A stretch of DNA of 64,000 nt from Gammaproteobacteria bacterium (GTDB lineage Bacteria > Pseudomonadota > Gammaproteobacteria > GCA-001735895). Location: positions 32,015 through 96,014 of the forward strand of contig JAOTYD010000012.1 of assembly GCA_029862005.1 (NCBI GenBank), written 5' to 3'. Positions 36,269-45,579 of the stretch are shown in pieces (position 1 is the first letter of the stretch; every line of letters starts with the position of its first letter). Under the pieces are notes generated by a model. It was not told the origin of the DNA. It searched no databases and saw only the letters and a list, made by a program, of their open reading frames with translations. Made by a program: the position numbers and the translations under genes.

Positions 36269-37372
36269 TCAGTCCAATTTTAGATCTTCATCCAGTTGTT
36301 TCGCTTTCTCATATTCCAGCGAGACCCATTCTTCAGGATCATCAGCACCCATCGATACCCATGCCTTTCTCAGAAGCGGTGATTCTGCACATCGCGTTCT
36401 GGGAAGATCGTCGTGGATTTGTAGCCATGGTATCTGGCTTTCAATTCCACCGTGCCAGGTCGGGGCATAGTCCTCGGGATTGTCCAGGATGGCGCACGGG
36501 ATTGCGTAGTAATTGGCAGGCTCGGGTTTCAAACCCTGCCAGATCACGAAAGACCCAAATTTTTCACAGAATCCTTTTTCTGCGATCAAGGACAAACGGT
36601 AGTACCTGGGTTTGTCACGCGTAAACTTTACTGCCTCAACGGGGAAGGCTGCCCAGGCAAACACCGGTGCCCCGGTGCATTGTCGACAGATTCGGCAATG
36701 ACAGAAACCCGCACCCAACGACTGCTGGGTTATTTCAAGGCTGACCGAACCACAGGCACATTGTCTTTTCGCGACCAAAGATTTTTCCATACCGTCGTCA
36801 AACAGCGGTTGACCCTGAACCCGCGAATCAATGTCCTTCATGGGGTAATTATCGAACAGATCGGAAAGCCTTAATTCGTAGACATGAATCGGTCGCTCGA
36901 TGTTTTTAAAGTTCCGGTAGCCGAGATCGTCGAAGTTATAGCTAGAGCCGGCCGATAGTTGCTCTAGCACCGCACCCGAAACGCACAGGCTACCCGGTGG
37001 CGCGACCTCTTGAATTCTCGCAGCAATATTAACGCCGTCGCCGTAGATGTCGTCGCGATCGCGGATTACTTCCCCGACATTTACACCAATTCTAAATTCG
37101 ATCAGTTCGCCTTCGCCAGGATCATGATCACGAGTGGCCATCGCCTTTTGAAATTCAAACGCGGCGTCGACCGCGTCTGTTGCACTCGAGAATTCAGCCA
37201 GAATGGCATCGCCCGCTTCGTGGACTTTGCTACCGTCGTGAGCCGCGGTCTTTTCGGTGAGCAGATTTAATCCTGCATTGAGTTGTTGATGGGTCTTTTC
37301 CTCGTCCTGAGCCGTGAGGCGGCTGTAGCCAGCGACATCTGCATACAAAATGGCTGAGAGCTGCCGTTTCAT
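36269..37372 (-). CDS. Class III adenylate/guanylate cyclase fused to a GFA domain
   Basis: 367 residues. Residues 1-170 are a class III cyclase: metal-binding Asp12 in ADVAGYS and Asp55 in AGDAILAEF, transition-state pair Asn115 and Arg119 in GDGVNIAARI, so it looks active. Residues 200-330 are a GFA/CENP-V zinc domain: CACG (Cys205, Cys207), CHCRIC (Cys224, Cys226, Cys229), then FCEKFG, where the second Cys of the usual FCxxCG is Phe272. There is no membrane segment. Known cyclases of this type make cAMP or cGMP; GFA proteins bind small aldehyde- or thiol adducts. I know of no standard pairing of the two. The GFA part may sense a ligand and tune the cyclase. No neighbour operon. Confidence 0.85.
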   Translation of the reverse strand: MKRQLSAILYADVAGYSRLTAQDEEKTHQQLNAGLNLLTEKTAAHDGSKVHEAGDAILAEFSSATDAVDAAFEFQKAMATRDHDPGEGELIEFRIGVNVGEVIRDRDDIYGDGVNIAARIQEVAPPGSLCVSGAVLEQLSAGSSYNFDDLGYRNFKNIERPIHVYELRLSDLFDNYPMKDIDSRVQGQPLFDDGMEKSLVAKRQCACGSVSLEITQQSLGAGFCHCRICRQCTGAPVFAWAAFPVEAVKFTRDKPRYYRLSLIAEKGFCEKFGSFVIWQGLKPEPANYYAIPCAILDNPEDYAPTWHGGIESQIPWLQIHDDLPRTRCAESPLLRKAWVSMGADDPEEWVSLEYEKAKQLDEDLKLD

Positions 37373-37443
37373 CGGATCATAGTACCACAGCGATTTTGGG
37401 ACGATCTAGAGATACAGTAGCTGCTACGCGAACCGAATTATTC

Positions 37444-39549
37444 TTAATACTGGCTGTCGCTATTATTTAGCACGACCAGGGCATCCACGGCCAGCGCAGC
37501 CTGCGTGTTGACGAGCACCGGATTGATATCGATTTCGGCAATGATGTCACGAAACTCGAAAGCGATGTTCGAGAGGCTGACAACAATATCGATAAGGGCC
37601 TGCCGGTTGACTACCTTATTACCGCGAATTCCCCGCAACAGCTTATCTGCTTTCAGCGAGGCAATCATTTCGTCGGCCTGTGGCGAACTGACAGGACACA
37701 TGGCAACGGCCCGGTCGGATAACAGTTCGACCAGCACGCCACCGGCCGCAACCATGATGATGGGTCCGAACTGCGCATCTGTTACTGTGCCGAGGCCGAT
37801 CTCGATGCCTTTTTCTATCATTTCTGAGACCAGTGCCTCTGAACCGAGGCGATGGCGCAGATCATCGTAACAGGCGAGCAAATCCTGCTCGGTTTGAAGG
37901 TCTACCAACACTCCGCCACTGTCGCTTTTATGGTTTATTTCCGGTTGCGCAGTCTTTAGCACCAGTGGATAGCCGATCGATTCGGCCGCGCTAAGCAGCT
38001 CTGATCGAGAGCTGATCCGGACATGGTTAACCACCTGTACAGAAAGATCGGACAGGAATGCGAGTGCCTCGGATTCGCCCATTGAACCTGATTGGCATGC
38101 ACCAAGTTTATGCCGCCAGCTCGATACAAGTTCAGCATCAAATTTAGTCGGTTTCGCCGCCGGCAATCGATCTCTTTTAAACCTGTGATAATCAAACAGG
38201 TGCTTAAATGCCAGCAAGGTTTCATTTGCACCATCGATGACCGGGATTCCCGCTGCATGCGCGCGACGACAAATGGCAGAATTAGCGAGATCCGCATAAC
38301 AGGTAGCCAGCGCGATCGGCTTGTCGGTCTGTTTGCTGGCGGCCTCGACGACCCGGTAAATGGCTTCAGACAGATAGTAACCATCGCGCAAATTACTGAT
38401 GAATGCACCAGCGGCAACATTGGGGTCCTGCATCAGTAAATTCATACAGGCCAGGAATCGCGCTTCGAAGCGATCGTGCGAACCCCAGACGTCGAGCGGA
38501 TTTTCTGCCACCAGCCCGGGATCGAGATGTTGCGTCAAGGCTGCCACCGTGGTGTCTTCGAGGGATGCAAAATCGAGTCCCAATTCGTGGGCTTCGTCGG
38601 TTATCAACTCGCGGAAACCGCCGGATTCGAAGGCCGCGGCAAAGCCGCCTGCGACAGCCTGCCGCCCTGATTGCAATAGCATCAGGATCGACGCCATTTC
38701 ATCGAAATCGTTTACTTCGATAACCCCGTAACGCTTGAAAAGGGCCTCGAACGCGGCGTGGTTACCCGCGATCGCACCGGTATGTGTCACCGCCATCGCC
38801 GCGCTCAACGGGGATTTGCCTATTTTCAAGACCACCACGGGCACGTCTTTGCGGTTGGCCTTCTCGAGAGCTGCCACAAATGCAGCCGGGTCGCGCACCG
38901 TTTCCAGGAACAAGCCGATGACCCGGGTATCGGGTTGATCGAGACTCCAGTCCATGTAATCGGCGACGGTAGTGGTAATCTCGGTCCCGGCAGACAGGCA
39001 TAGATTGAAACCCAGTCGACAACCGTTATGGCACAGCGTGGCGAAAGCCGAGCCGGATTGCGCGATATAGCTGATCTGGCCCTTGATGATTTCGGGGGCA
39101 CGGGGAAAGATGCCGGCATACAGATCCTGGCTGACGTTATAAAACCCCATGCCGTTGACGCCACAGATCACGAGTTCGGCCGCGTTGGCCTTTGCCGCCA
39201 GGCGGGCCAACAGTTTTGGTTCTGAATCCTGTTCCAGGATTCCACTGGAATAAATGGTAGCGGCCCTGGCGCCGTGCTCGATAGTCGCTTCGAGTGCGCT
39301 TTCGAGGTGCTGATTGCCGAGCGCGATCACGACATGATCGACGGTCTCCGGTAGCGATTCGAGGTAGGGGTAACAGGGTTGGCCGAGTATCTGCTGGTAG
39401 TTTGGATTGACCGGGTAGACCGCTCCGGTATATCCAGAATTAATCACCATGGCTGCAAGCACCTGGCCCGGGCTACCATCCTTGTCGGAGGCACCGACCA
39501 GCGCGATGCTGGCCGGTTGCAACAGCGGGTCGAGGTGGTGCCTAGTCAT
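37444..39549 (-). CDS. NDP-forming acyl-CoA synthetase (acetate-CoA ligase family)
   Basis: 701 residues with the single-chain order: CoA-binding domain (about 1-130, VGASDKDGSPG), succinyl-CoA-synthetase-like domains (about 150-450) with the phosphorylated His in VTHTGAIAGNH (about 256), and an ATP-grasp domain at the C-terminus (about 480-690). It makes an acyl-CoA from an acid, CoA and ATP with release of ADP and phosphate. Overlaps the preceding enoyl-CoA hydratase gene by 8 bp, so the pair acts together. Same class as FerA of sphingomonads, but the acid used here is unknown. Confidence 0.88.
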   Translation of the reverse strand: MTRHHLDPLLQPASIALVGASDKDGSPGQVLAAMVINSGYTGAVYPVNPNYQQILGQPCYPYLESLPETVDHVVIALGNQHLESALEATIEHGARAATIYSSGILEQDSEPKLLARLAAKANAAELVICGVNGMGFYNVSQDLYAGIFPRAPEIIKGQISYIAQSGSAFATLCHNGCRLGFNLCLSAGTEITTTVADYMDWSLDQPDTRVIGLFLETVRDPAAFVAALEKANRKDVPVVVLKIGKSPLSAAMAVTHTGAIAGNHAAFEALFKRYGVIEVNDFDEMASILMLLQSGRQAVAGGFAAAFESGGFRELITDEAHELGLDFASLEDTTVAALTQHLDPGLVAENPLDVWGSHDRFEARFLACMNLLMQDPNVAAGAFISNLRDGYYLSEAIYRVVEAASKQTDKPIALATCYADLANSAICRRAHAAGIPVIDGANETLLAFKHLFDYHRFKRDRLPAAKPTKFDAELVSSWRHKLGACQSGSMGESEALAFLSDLSVQVVNHVRISSRSELLSAAESIGYPLVLKTAQPEINHKSDSGGVLVDLQTEQDLLACYDDLRHRLGSEALVSEMIEKGIEIGLGTVTDAQFGPIIMVAAGGVLVELLSDRAVAMCPVSSPQADEMIASLKADKLLRGIRGNKVVNRQALIDIVVSLSNIAFEFRDIIAEIDINPVLVNTQAALAVDALVVLNNSDSQY

Positions 39550-40360
39550 CTTGATTCAGTCTTGCCTCGCGCCATGCCAGCGCCGCTTTCATGCCCTCGC
39601 TGCGCAGAATCTGGTTGAATTGTTTGCGTAACTCGGTTTCGAGTGTTTCGATCTTGACCGAGGTATCGGCACCCATGCGCAGCGACTTACCGAGACCCAT
39701 AATTTCATAAGTCTGGTTGATGGCCTGCTTGGTCATTCTGACCGAGTCGGGATCCATCAGCGCGACTTCGCGCGCGAGTGCCAGACCGCGCTTCAGCACT
39801 TCGCCGACTTCGACGATTTCGTTGACGATGCCATGCTGCAATGCTTCTTCAGCCGTCATTCGATCCTGCCCGGTGAGCAGCATCTTCTTGGCGCGTTTGG
39901 GGTTGACGTACCAGGGCAGCAACAGCGCGACGATGCTACTACCGAAACGCAGTTCAGGTTCGCCGAACAGGCTGGTCGAATCACAGACGGTCATATCGCA
40001 GGCGAGCGCAATTTCAAAGCCGCCGGCCAGTGCGTAACCGTGCACTGCGGCAATCGTCGGTTTGGGGCTATGCCAGAAACGCATGATCAATTCGAGATCG
40101 GCATCGATCGCCGCGCGCCACTCGGCCTCGGTGCTGCGATTAGCCGCGACGCCTGCCTGCAGATCGAAACCAGAACAGAATGCACGTCCGTTACCATGGA
40201 CAACAATTGCAAGAATCGAGTCATTACTTTCAATTTCATCGAGTGCACGGTTGATTTCTTCGATCATGGCCGCGTTGATCGCATTCAGTTTGTCGGGGCG
40301 ATCCAGGCCAAGCAGCGCGACCGGGCCCTGCTGGGATAACTCGATGGTTTTAAAATTCAT
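39542..40360 (-). CDS. Enoyl-CoA hydratase/isomerase (crotonase) family
   Basis: 272 residues from MNFKTIELS; an upstream in-frame start exists but its peptide has no crotonase homology. AFCSGFDLQAG forms part of the CoA pocket, VHGYALAGGFEIALACD the oxyanion hole, and EPELRFG the acidic residue region. It may hydrate an unsaturated acyl-CoA made by the following ligase gene, or act like feruloyl-CoA hydratase/lyase or crotonobetainyl-CoA hydratase. Substrate is open. Confidence 0.87.
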   Translation of the reverse strand: MNFKTIELSQQGPVALLGLDRPDKLNAINAAMIEEINRALDEIESNDSILAIVVHGNGRAFCSGFDLQAGVAANRSTEAEWRAAIDADLELIMRFWHSPKPTIAAVHGYALAGGFEIALACDMTVCDSTSLFGEPELRFGSSIVALLLPWYVNPKRAKKMLLTGQDRMTAEEALQHGIVNEIVEVGEVLKRGLALAREVALMDPDSVRMTKQAINQTYEIMGLGKSLRMGADTSVKIETLETELRKQFNQILRSEGMKAALAWREARLNQDD

Positions 40361-40518
40361 GCGACAACCGGTAATTTGAGATGCACGGATTATAAGCGCC
40401 TTTATGCGCGAGCCCAATCGGAAGCTGTTCTGTGAACGGCATCTGGTATGAAGCATTTTAGACTTTGCCGGCAATCGAAGACAGCGCTAGAATCACAGGA
40501 CTAACACTGCCATGGGTG

Positions 40519-41511
40519 ATGATAATGGCTTCGAATCCCTATAATGCAACCGGTACCTATCAACCGGACAAAACCATTGGCCCGCCTCAACTGTACGCCT
40601 GGCCACCGCGCCCGCTGGGTGCGTTGCGCTACCTGTTTTACGATTTGCTGTTTCCGTGGGGTTATTTTTTTATCGGCCTCGCGTTTGTCACCTGGTATTA
40701 CCTGACGCCGCCGCTTGCGACCATGGCCGTGTTCGAACCCGGCTGGATCGCGTTGTTGTGGCTGCGTAACGCGGCGCTGCTGACACTCGTGGTCGGCGGC
40801 CTGCACTGGTGGCTTTACGTGCATCGCGGCCAGCACAAGGAATACAAGTTCGATGACAAGTGGCCCGCAACCGGTAATCCGAAATTTCTGTGGGGCCACC
40901 AGGTTCGCGACAACATGTTCTGGAGCATTGCTTCGGGCGTGACTTTCTGGACCGCCTACGAGGCCGTGACTTACTGGATTTACGCCAATGGTTACGTTTC
41001 AAACCCGGCGTTTGTCGATCACCCCGCTTATCTGGGGCTTATGCTGATCGCGGTGTTCTTCTGGAGCACGCTGCATTTTTATTTCGTACACCGTTTCATG
41101 CATTACCAGCCGGTGTACAAGGTCGTCCACGAGTTACATCACCGCAACATTAATACCATTCCGTGGACCGGGATCTCGATGCACCCGTTGGAACATTCGA
41201 TTTATTTCAGCGTGTTCTTGTTGTGGTGGTTCGTGCCGGTGCACCCGGTCGTTATTGTCTTAACCGGCCTGTTCCAGGGTATCGGCCCGGCGCCGTCGCA
41301 CTCCGGATTCGATTTCATCAAGCTCAGGGGTGGATTCAAAATCAGCACCGGCGACTGGTACCACCAGTTGCACCACCAGTATTTCAACTTCAATTACGGT
41401 AACACGACCACGCCGTTCGACAGGCTGTTCGGCAGTTGGCATGACGGTAGCAGCGATTCGCTGCGGGCGCAGAAAGAGCGCAAACGCATGCAACGAAGAA
41501 AGGCAGCCTGA
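40519..41511 (+). CDS. Fatty acid hydroxylase/sterol desaturase family membrane di-iron protein
   Basis: 330 residues from ATG 40519 (nearby GTG and ATG alternatives). Several membrane segments and the three histidine clusters of the family: HRFMH (residues near 190), HELHHRN and HQLHHQYFN. Known members hydroxylate or desaturate lipids or related alkyl chains using oxygen and two irons. It stops 8 bases before the MttB-family gene, suggesting an operon. Lipid substrate not inferable. Confidence 0.88.
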   Translation: MIMASNPYNATGTYQPDKTIGPPQLYAWPPRPLGALRYLFYDLLFPWGYFFIGLAFVTWYYLTPPLATMAVFEPGWIALLWLRNAALLTLVVGGLHWWLYVHRGQHKEYKFDDKWPATGNPKFLWGHQVRDNMFWSIASGVTFWTAYEAVTYWIYANGYVSNPAFVDHPAYLGLMLIAVFFWSTLHFYFVHRFMHYQPVYKVVHELHHRNINTIPWTGISMHPLEHSIYFSVFLLWWFVPVHPVVIVLTGLFQGIGPAPSHSGFDFIKLRGGFKISTGDWYHQLHHQYFNFNYGNTTTPFDRLFGSWHDGSSDSLRAQKERKRMQRRKAA

Positions 41512-41519
41512 GTTTATCA

Positions 41520-43073
41520 ATGCCTGACAATGACACGGGCGCCCGTGCCAAACGCAAACGGCGCCGCCGCGCTTCCGGTCCTGCCGGTGCGAGCCCGGCA
41601 CCCCGGCACTTAAGTGGTATTGTTGGCGGGCGCTATCAGCCGTTAAATCCGTCCGATCTGCCTAAAATCGACCAGGCGGTGCGTTCAATCCTTGCCGACG
41701 TTGGCATGGCCGAAGCCCCCGAAATCGTCATCGAGCATGTCACCCGCGCGGGCGGTAGTCTCGATGCCGAAGGCCGTCTGCACTTTTCGCCGGAATTGAT
41801 CGAAAACGCGCTCAATGGTCTGTCTCGCGATTTCACGCTCTGTGGACAAAATCCGGAGTACGACATGCAACTCAAAGTGGCGCGCGTGCATGTCGGTTCT
41901 GGCGGGGCCGCGCCGATGATCCTGGATCTCGAAACCCAGCTATACCGCGAATCGAACCTGCGCGACCTTTACGCCGCCGCACGCCTGGTCGACAGCCTCG
42001 AACATCTCCACTTTTTCAGCCGCTCGCTGGTGGCGCGCGATATGCCCGACCTGCGTAGCCTCGATATCAATACCGCTTACGCCTGCCTCGCCGGCACTGC
42101 CAAGCATGTGTTTGCAGCGGCATCCGAAGCTGCGAATGTCGGGGAAATCGCCGAAATGTGTTACACGATTGCAGGCTCGCGTGAAGCTTTCCTGGCGCGG
42201 CCGTTTTTATCGATGAACTGCAACCTGCCGGTGCCGCCGCTGCGTTTCGATGCCGAGTCCTGCGAAATTGCCGCCGAGGCAGTGCGCTGCGGCATCCCGC
42301 TGCATTCCAATACCTTCGGCCAGATGGGCGCGTCGAGTCCGGTCACCATGGCTGGCACCATTGCACAAACCATCGCCGAAACGGTTTCCGGCATGATCTT
42401 CGCGTGGTTGTTGAACCCTGAGGCGAAAGTAATCTTCGGCACCCGCCCGATGTTGACCGACCTGCGCACCGGCGCGATGAGCGGTGGCAGCCCCGAGGGT
42501 GCGATCGCAATGGCGGCCAGCGCGCAGATGGCGAATTATTACGGACTGCCCAACTCGACCATCGCCGGCGCCACCGATAGCAAGATCGCCGATGCGCAAA
42601 GCGGATACGAAAAAAGCCTTACAGTAACGCTCGCAGCGCAGGCCGGTTCCAACCTGATCACCCAGGCCGGCGGCATGCAGGCGAGCTTGATGGGCTGCGC
42701 GCTGGAGAGTTACGTCATCGACAACGACATGCTCGGCAGCATCATGAAATCCCTGGCCGCCATCGAAGTCAGCGACGAGACCCTCGCACTGACCGCGATC
42801 GACGAAGTAGCCCACGGCGAGGGACATTTTCTCGGGCAGGCGGAAACGCTCCAGCGCATGCAGTCCGATTTCGTGTACCCGCAGATCGCCGATCGACGCA
42901 GCATCGAAGAATGGGAAGCGGATGGATCTAAAGATATTCACGAAGTTGCGCGCCAGCGTACCCGCGAGATATTGCAGACCCATTACCCGACACATCTATC
43001 TGCGGAGCTGGACACGAAGTTGCGACAGAAATTCGATATTCGTTTACCGCGAACAGAAATGGGGGCAGGGTGA
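41520..43073 (+). CDS. MttB-family corrinoid-dependent methyltransferase, without pyrrolysine
   Basis: 517 residues, complete, and no in-frame TAG, so this is the non-Pyl branch of trimethylamine methyltransferase proteins (glycine betaine, carnitine and similar methyl donors in characterised examples such as MtgB). A very basic N-terminal 25 residues precede the barrel; the ATDSKIADAQSGYEKS region (about 350-365) lies where Pyl-MttB proteins carry Pyl. No corrinoid-binding (MttC/MtgC-type) protein gene or MtgA-type gene is in the window, so the methyl acceptor must be encoded elsewhere or is different. It follows the desaturase gene and overlaps the PanE-like gene (GTGA). Confidence 0.87.
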   Translation: MPDNDTGARAKRKRRRRASGPAGASPAPRHLSGIVGGRYQPLNPSDLPKIDQAVRSILADVGMAEAPEIVIEHVTRAGGSLDAEGRLHFSPELIENALNGLSRDFTLCGQNPEYDMQLKVARVHVGSGGAAPMILDLETQLYRESNLRDLYAAARLVDSLEHLHFFSRSLVARDMPDLRSLDINTAYACLAGTAKHVFAAASEAANVGEIAEMCYTIAGSREAFLARPFLSMNCNLPVPPLRFDAESCEIAAEAVRCGIPLHSNTFGQMGASSPVTMAGTIAQTIAETVSGMIFAWLLNPEAKVIFGTRPMLTDLRTGAMSGGSPEGAIAMAASAQMANYYGLPNSTIAGATDSKIADAQSGYEKSLTVTLAAQAGSNLITQAGGMQASLMGCALESYVIDNDMLGSIMKSLAAIEVSDETLALTAIDEVAHGEGHFLGQAETLQRMQSDFVYPQIADRRSIEEWEADGSKDIHEVARQRTREILQTHYPTHLSAELDTKLRQKFDIRLPRTEMGAG

Positions 43074-43990
43074 AAATAGCGATCTTCGGGGTGGGAGCGA
43101 TGGGTTCGGTTTATGCCGGACTCCTGGCGGAGGCCGGGCACGAAGTCTGGGCAGTCGATATCTGGCGGGAACACGTCGATGCAATCAACCAGGATGGCCT
43201 GCGCGTGGAAGGTGCCAGCGGCGATCGCGTGGTGCAGGGCATCAGGGCCACGACGAATGCTACTGATGTTGGCGAATGCGAGCTTTACGTGCTGGCGACC
43301 AAGGCTTCCGGGGTTGGTCCCGCGGCGGAGATGATTGCGCCGTTAATGGGTGCGGATTCGATGGTCGTCACGATTCAAAACGGGCTCGGTGCCGGCGAAC
43401 GGATCGCTCTGCACATGGACACCGACCGGGTACTGCTTGGCGTCGCCGACGGCTTCGGTGCATCGATAAAGGGTCCGGGCCACGTGCATCACAACGCGAT
43501 GAACCTGATTCGTGTCGGCGAAATGAACGGTGGTATGACGGAACGGTTGCAGCGTATTACCAGAGTCTGGCAGGAAGCCGGTTTCAATGCGAAAGCTTTC
43601 GAGGATATCGACCAGCTCATCTGGGGCAAGTACATCTGCAATGTCGCTTTCAGCGGTCCCTGCACCGTGTTCGATTATACCCTGGGAGAGCTGATGGCGG
43701 ACTCCGCGACCTGGGCGATTGCGCAGGGCTGCGCACTCGAAGTCTTTGCTCTCGGCCAGGCTAAAAAAATTGCCTTTACCTTTGATGATCCGCTCGAGTA
43801 TGTTGCGAAATTCGGCAACAAAATGCCGGACGCAAGGCCATCGATGTTACTGGATCACCACGCGAAACGGGCAAGCGAAATCGATGCAATCAACGGCATG
43901 GCGGTCGAGCTTGGCAGGGAGTTGGGGATACCGACTCCGTACAACGAGGTCTTGACCGCAATTATTCGTCAGCGCGAGCAGAAATTCTGA
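43070..43990 (+). CDS. Ketopantoate reductase-like 2-hydroxyacid/NAD(P)H dehydrogenase
   Basis: 306 residues from a GTG overlapping the MttB stop. ApbA/PanE family: FGVGAMGSVYAGLL Rossmann motif, VVTIQNGLGAGE, and WGKYICNVAFSG, which contains the expected Lys and Asn. Because it is translationally coupled to an MttB-family gene and not to panB/panC, I doubt that it makes pantoate; it more likely oxidises or reduces a hydroxy or keto acid in the same pathway. That is inference. Confidence 0.85.
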   Translation: MKIAIFGVGAMGSVYAGLLAEAGHEVWAVDIWREHVDAINQDGLRVEGASGDRVVQGIRATTNATDVGECELYVLATKASGVGPAAEMIAPLMGADSMVVTIQNGLGAGERIALHMDTDRVLLGVADGFGASIKGPGHVHHNAMNLIRVGEMNGGMTERLQRITRVWQEAGFNAKAFEDIDQLIWGKYICNVAFSGPCTVFDYTLGELMADSATWAIAQGCALEVFALGQAKKIAFTFDDPLEYVAKFGNKMPDARPSMLLDHHAKRASEIDAINGMAVELGRELGIPTPYNEVLTAIIRQREQKF

Positions 43991-44047
43991 GAACTTCCAA
44001 AAAAGAGACCGAAATTACTTTTTGAAATTCGCTTATCCACATAAAAT

Positions 44048-44464
44048 ATGCGGGTGCATTGTCAATTGCTAACAAAGGATCTGTTTTGCTCGCTACTTTG
44101 TTTCGGGCTGCTGAGCCTGAACGGTGTGGCCCATGCCCAGGTGTATAAATCCTACGATGCTGACGGTAACGTTGTTTTCAGTGATAAACCAACACAGGGC
44201 AGTAAGGAAGTCGAAGTAACCAAACCTAATTTGAGCGATTCATTCGAAATACCGCCATCGTCGCAAGTGGAATCCCCACCCGAGTCTCCACCTGAGGCGG
44301 AGCCTGAAACCGAAGCGGAAACGCAGCCAATTGCAGAGGAGGGTTCTGCTGATACTAATAATGATGGCAGGATAAGCAGGCGCGAAAAAGAAGAACAGCG
44401 AAAACTACGGCGCAAGAAAAAGCGTGAAATGGAAAAAGCTGCCGCGGGGGGTGATGAGAATTAA
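44048..44464 (+). CDS. DUF4124 protein with an EF-hand-like loop
   Basis: 138 residues. Signal peptide (CFGLLSLNGVAHA), a DUF4124 segment (VYKSYDADGNVVFSDKPTQGSK), an acidic Pro/Glu-rich linker (about 75-98), then DTNNDGRISRREKEE, which matches the 12-position EF-hand calcium loop with Asp, Asn, Asp, Ser and Glu at positions 1, 3, 5, 9 and 12, and a basic tail. Periplasmic. Function unknown; the loop may bind calcium. Confidence 0.75.
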   Translation: MRVHCQLLTKDLFCSLLCFGLLSLNGVAHAQVYKSYDADGNVVFSDKPTQGSKEVEVTKPNLSDSFEIPPSSQVESPPESPPEAEPETEAETQPIAEEGSADTNNDGRISRREKEEQRKLRRKKKREMEKAAAGGDEN

Positions 44465-44556
44465 AGCGGGGGATCAATATGCCTGTTTGTTCTCTTGCGC
44501 GAGACAGAAACAGGTTTATTGCCACCGGAAGCCACATTCTTGTTTGCGGCAGTTGT

Positions 44557-45261
44557 TTAACTGTCCGGATATATATGCCTGAAAATCAATTGGCTACACT
44601 GCTGTGGCCGCGTTTGCAGCAATAAATGTGGCGCCTCGATGTCGATCCGATCGACATTAGGCAGGCTGGACTGAATCACTTGCGCATCATTCTCGGAAAC
44701 GATTCGATCCTGCAGCCCATGCAGATGCAGAATCGGTGCCTGTATGTCCGGCAGTAAAGCTGAAACATCGATTCGGCTAAAAACTGAAATCCGGTGTTTC
44801 AACAGGGCCCCATCGAGCTGCTCCGTCATGTTGAGCGGTAGCGGCTGGGTTTCGGAATTGTCGTCTTCGTCACTTGAGTAGACATCCATGCAAAAATCTT
44901 TCAGGGCCCCGATGGAAAAAATTTCCGCGGGTACCGAGTTTGCCATGCGTGTCAATGTTGCCAGCGGTGAGCGCGCAAAAGTCGAGGACAATACCGATGG
45001 CCCGATCTCTTCGGGCTGGTGTGCCATCAAGGCCATGGCGACAGGTCCTGAAAATGATTCGGCAACCAGCGAAAAGCCAGGCGTCGCCGGGAGCTGGTTC
45101 TGCGCACAAAGGATATAATCCGAAAAGGAATCAAGATCGGGATAGGTCACGAAGGTCATCTCGAAGTGCGGTTCGAGATATGGGACGATCGGAGTATACA
45201 GCTTTCCCGTGCCATCGAGGCCTGGCATTAAAACGAGCCTGCGTCGTTGATTCAATTCCAA
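44557..45261 (-). CDS. Alpha/beta hydrolase
   Basis: 234 residues, cytoplasmic. LMPGLDGTGKLY replaces the usual HG motif; the nucleophile elbow is AESFSGP (Ser about 70), the acid lies in GLQDRIV, and the His in EAPHLLLQ. Compact fold-1 hydrolase, perhaps thioesterase- or lactonase-like. It is transcribed away from the following genes with no operon partner. Substrate unknown. Confidence 0.8.
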   Translation of the reverse strand: MELNQRRRLVLMPGLDGTGKLYTPIVPYLEPHFEMTFVTYPDLDSFSDYILCAQNQLPATPGFSLVAESFSGPVAMALMAHQPEEIGPSVLSSTFARSPLATLTRMANSVPAEIFSIGALKDFCMDVYSSDEDDNSETQPLPLNMTEQLDGALLKHRISVFSRIDVSALLPDIQAPILHLHGLQDRIVSENDAQVIQSSLPNVDRIDIEAPHLLLQTRPQQCSQLIFRHIYPDS

Positions 45262-45579
45262 CTCCCCCGGTACTGGATTAGTAATGTCATGATCGAAGTT
45301 GTTGCCAAGCCGATTATAACCGGCTTCAATCCTGCAATTGCATCAATTAAACAGACGAATTCGAAAATGTCTACTCTCGGCAGGCCTGAAATAACGTGAT
45401 TGAGCGATCCTGGTCTCTGGTTGAAGGAATTTGAGGATTTGTTTCCTCAAGGGAAATACTGAAACGCAAACACCGGGTTTCGTAGTTCGGTCATTATCGG
45501 ATCCTCAAATTAAAATGTCTGAGGAATAGGGGGCTAATGACATACAATAACAGGCTGTTTAAAGCGAGTCGGAGGCAAA
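45262..45579. other. 318-bp intergenic region with small hairpins
   Basis: No gene seen. TTGAGGA (45431-45437) and TCCTCAA (45444-45450) form a perfect 7-bp stem, and AAGCCG (45307-45312) pairs with CGGCTT (45321-45326). Neither is followed by a T-run. They lie between the leftward hydrolase and the rightward small membrane protein gene. Confidence 0.45.

Noticed and set aside
41520..43073. Pyrrolysine-containing MttB
   Set aside because: No in-frame TAG is present and no pylT or pylS-type gene is seen, so this is the non-pyrrolysine branch.
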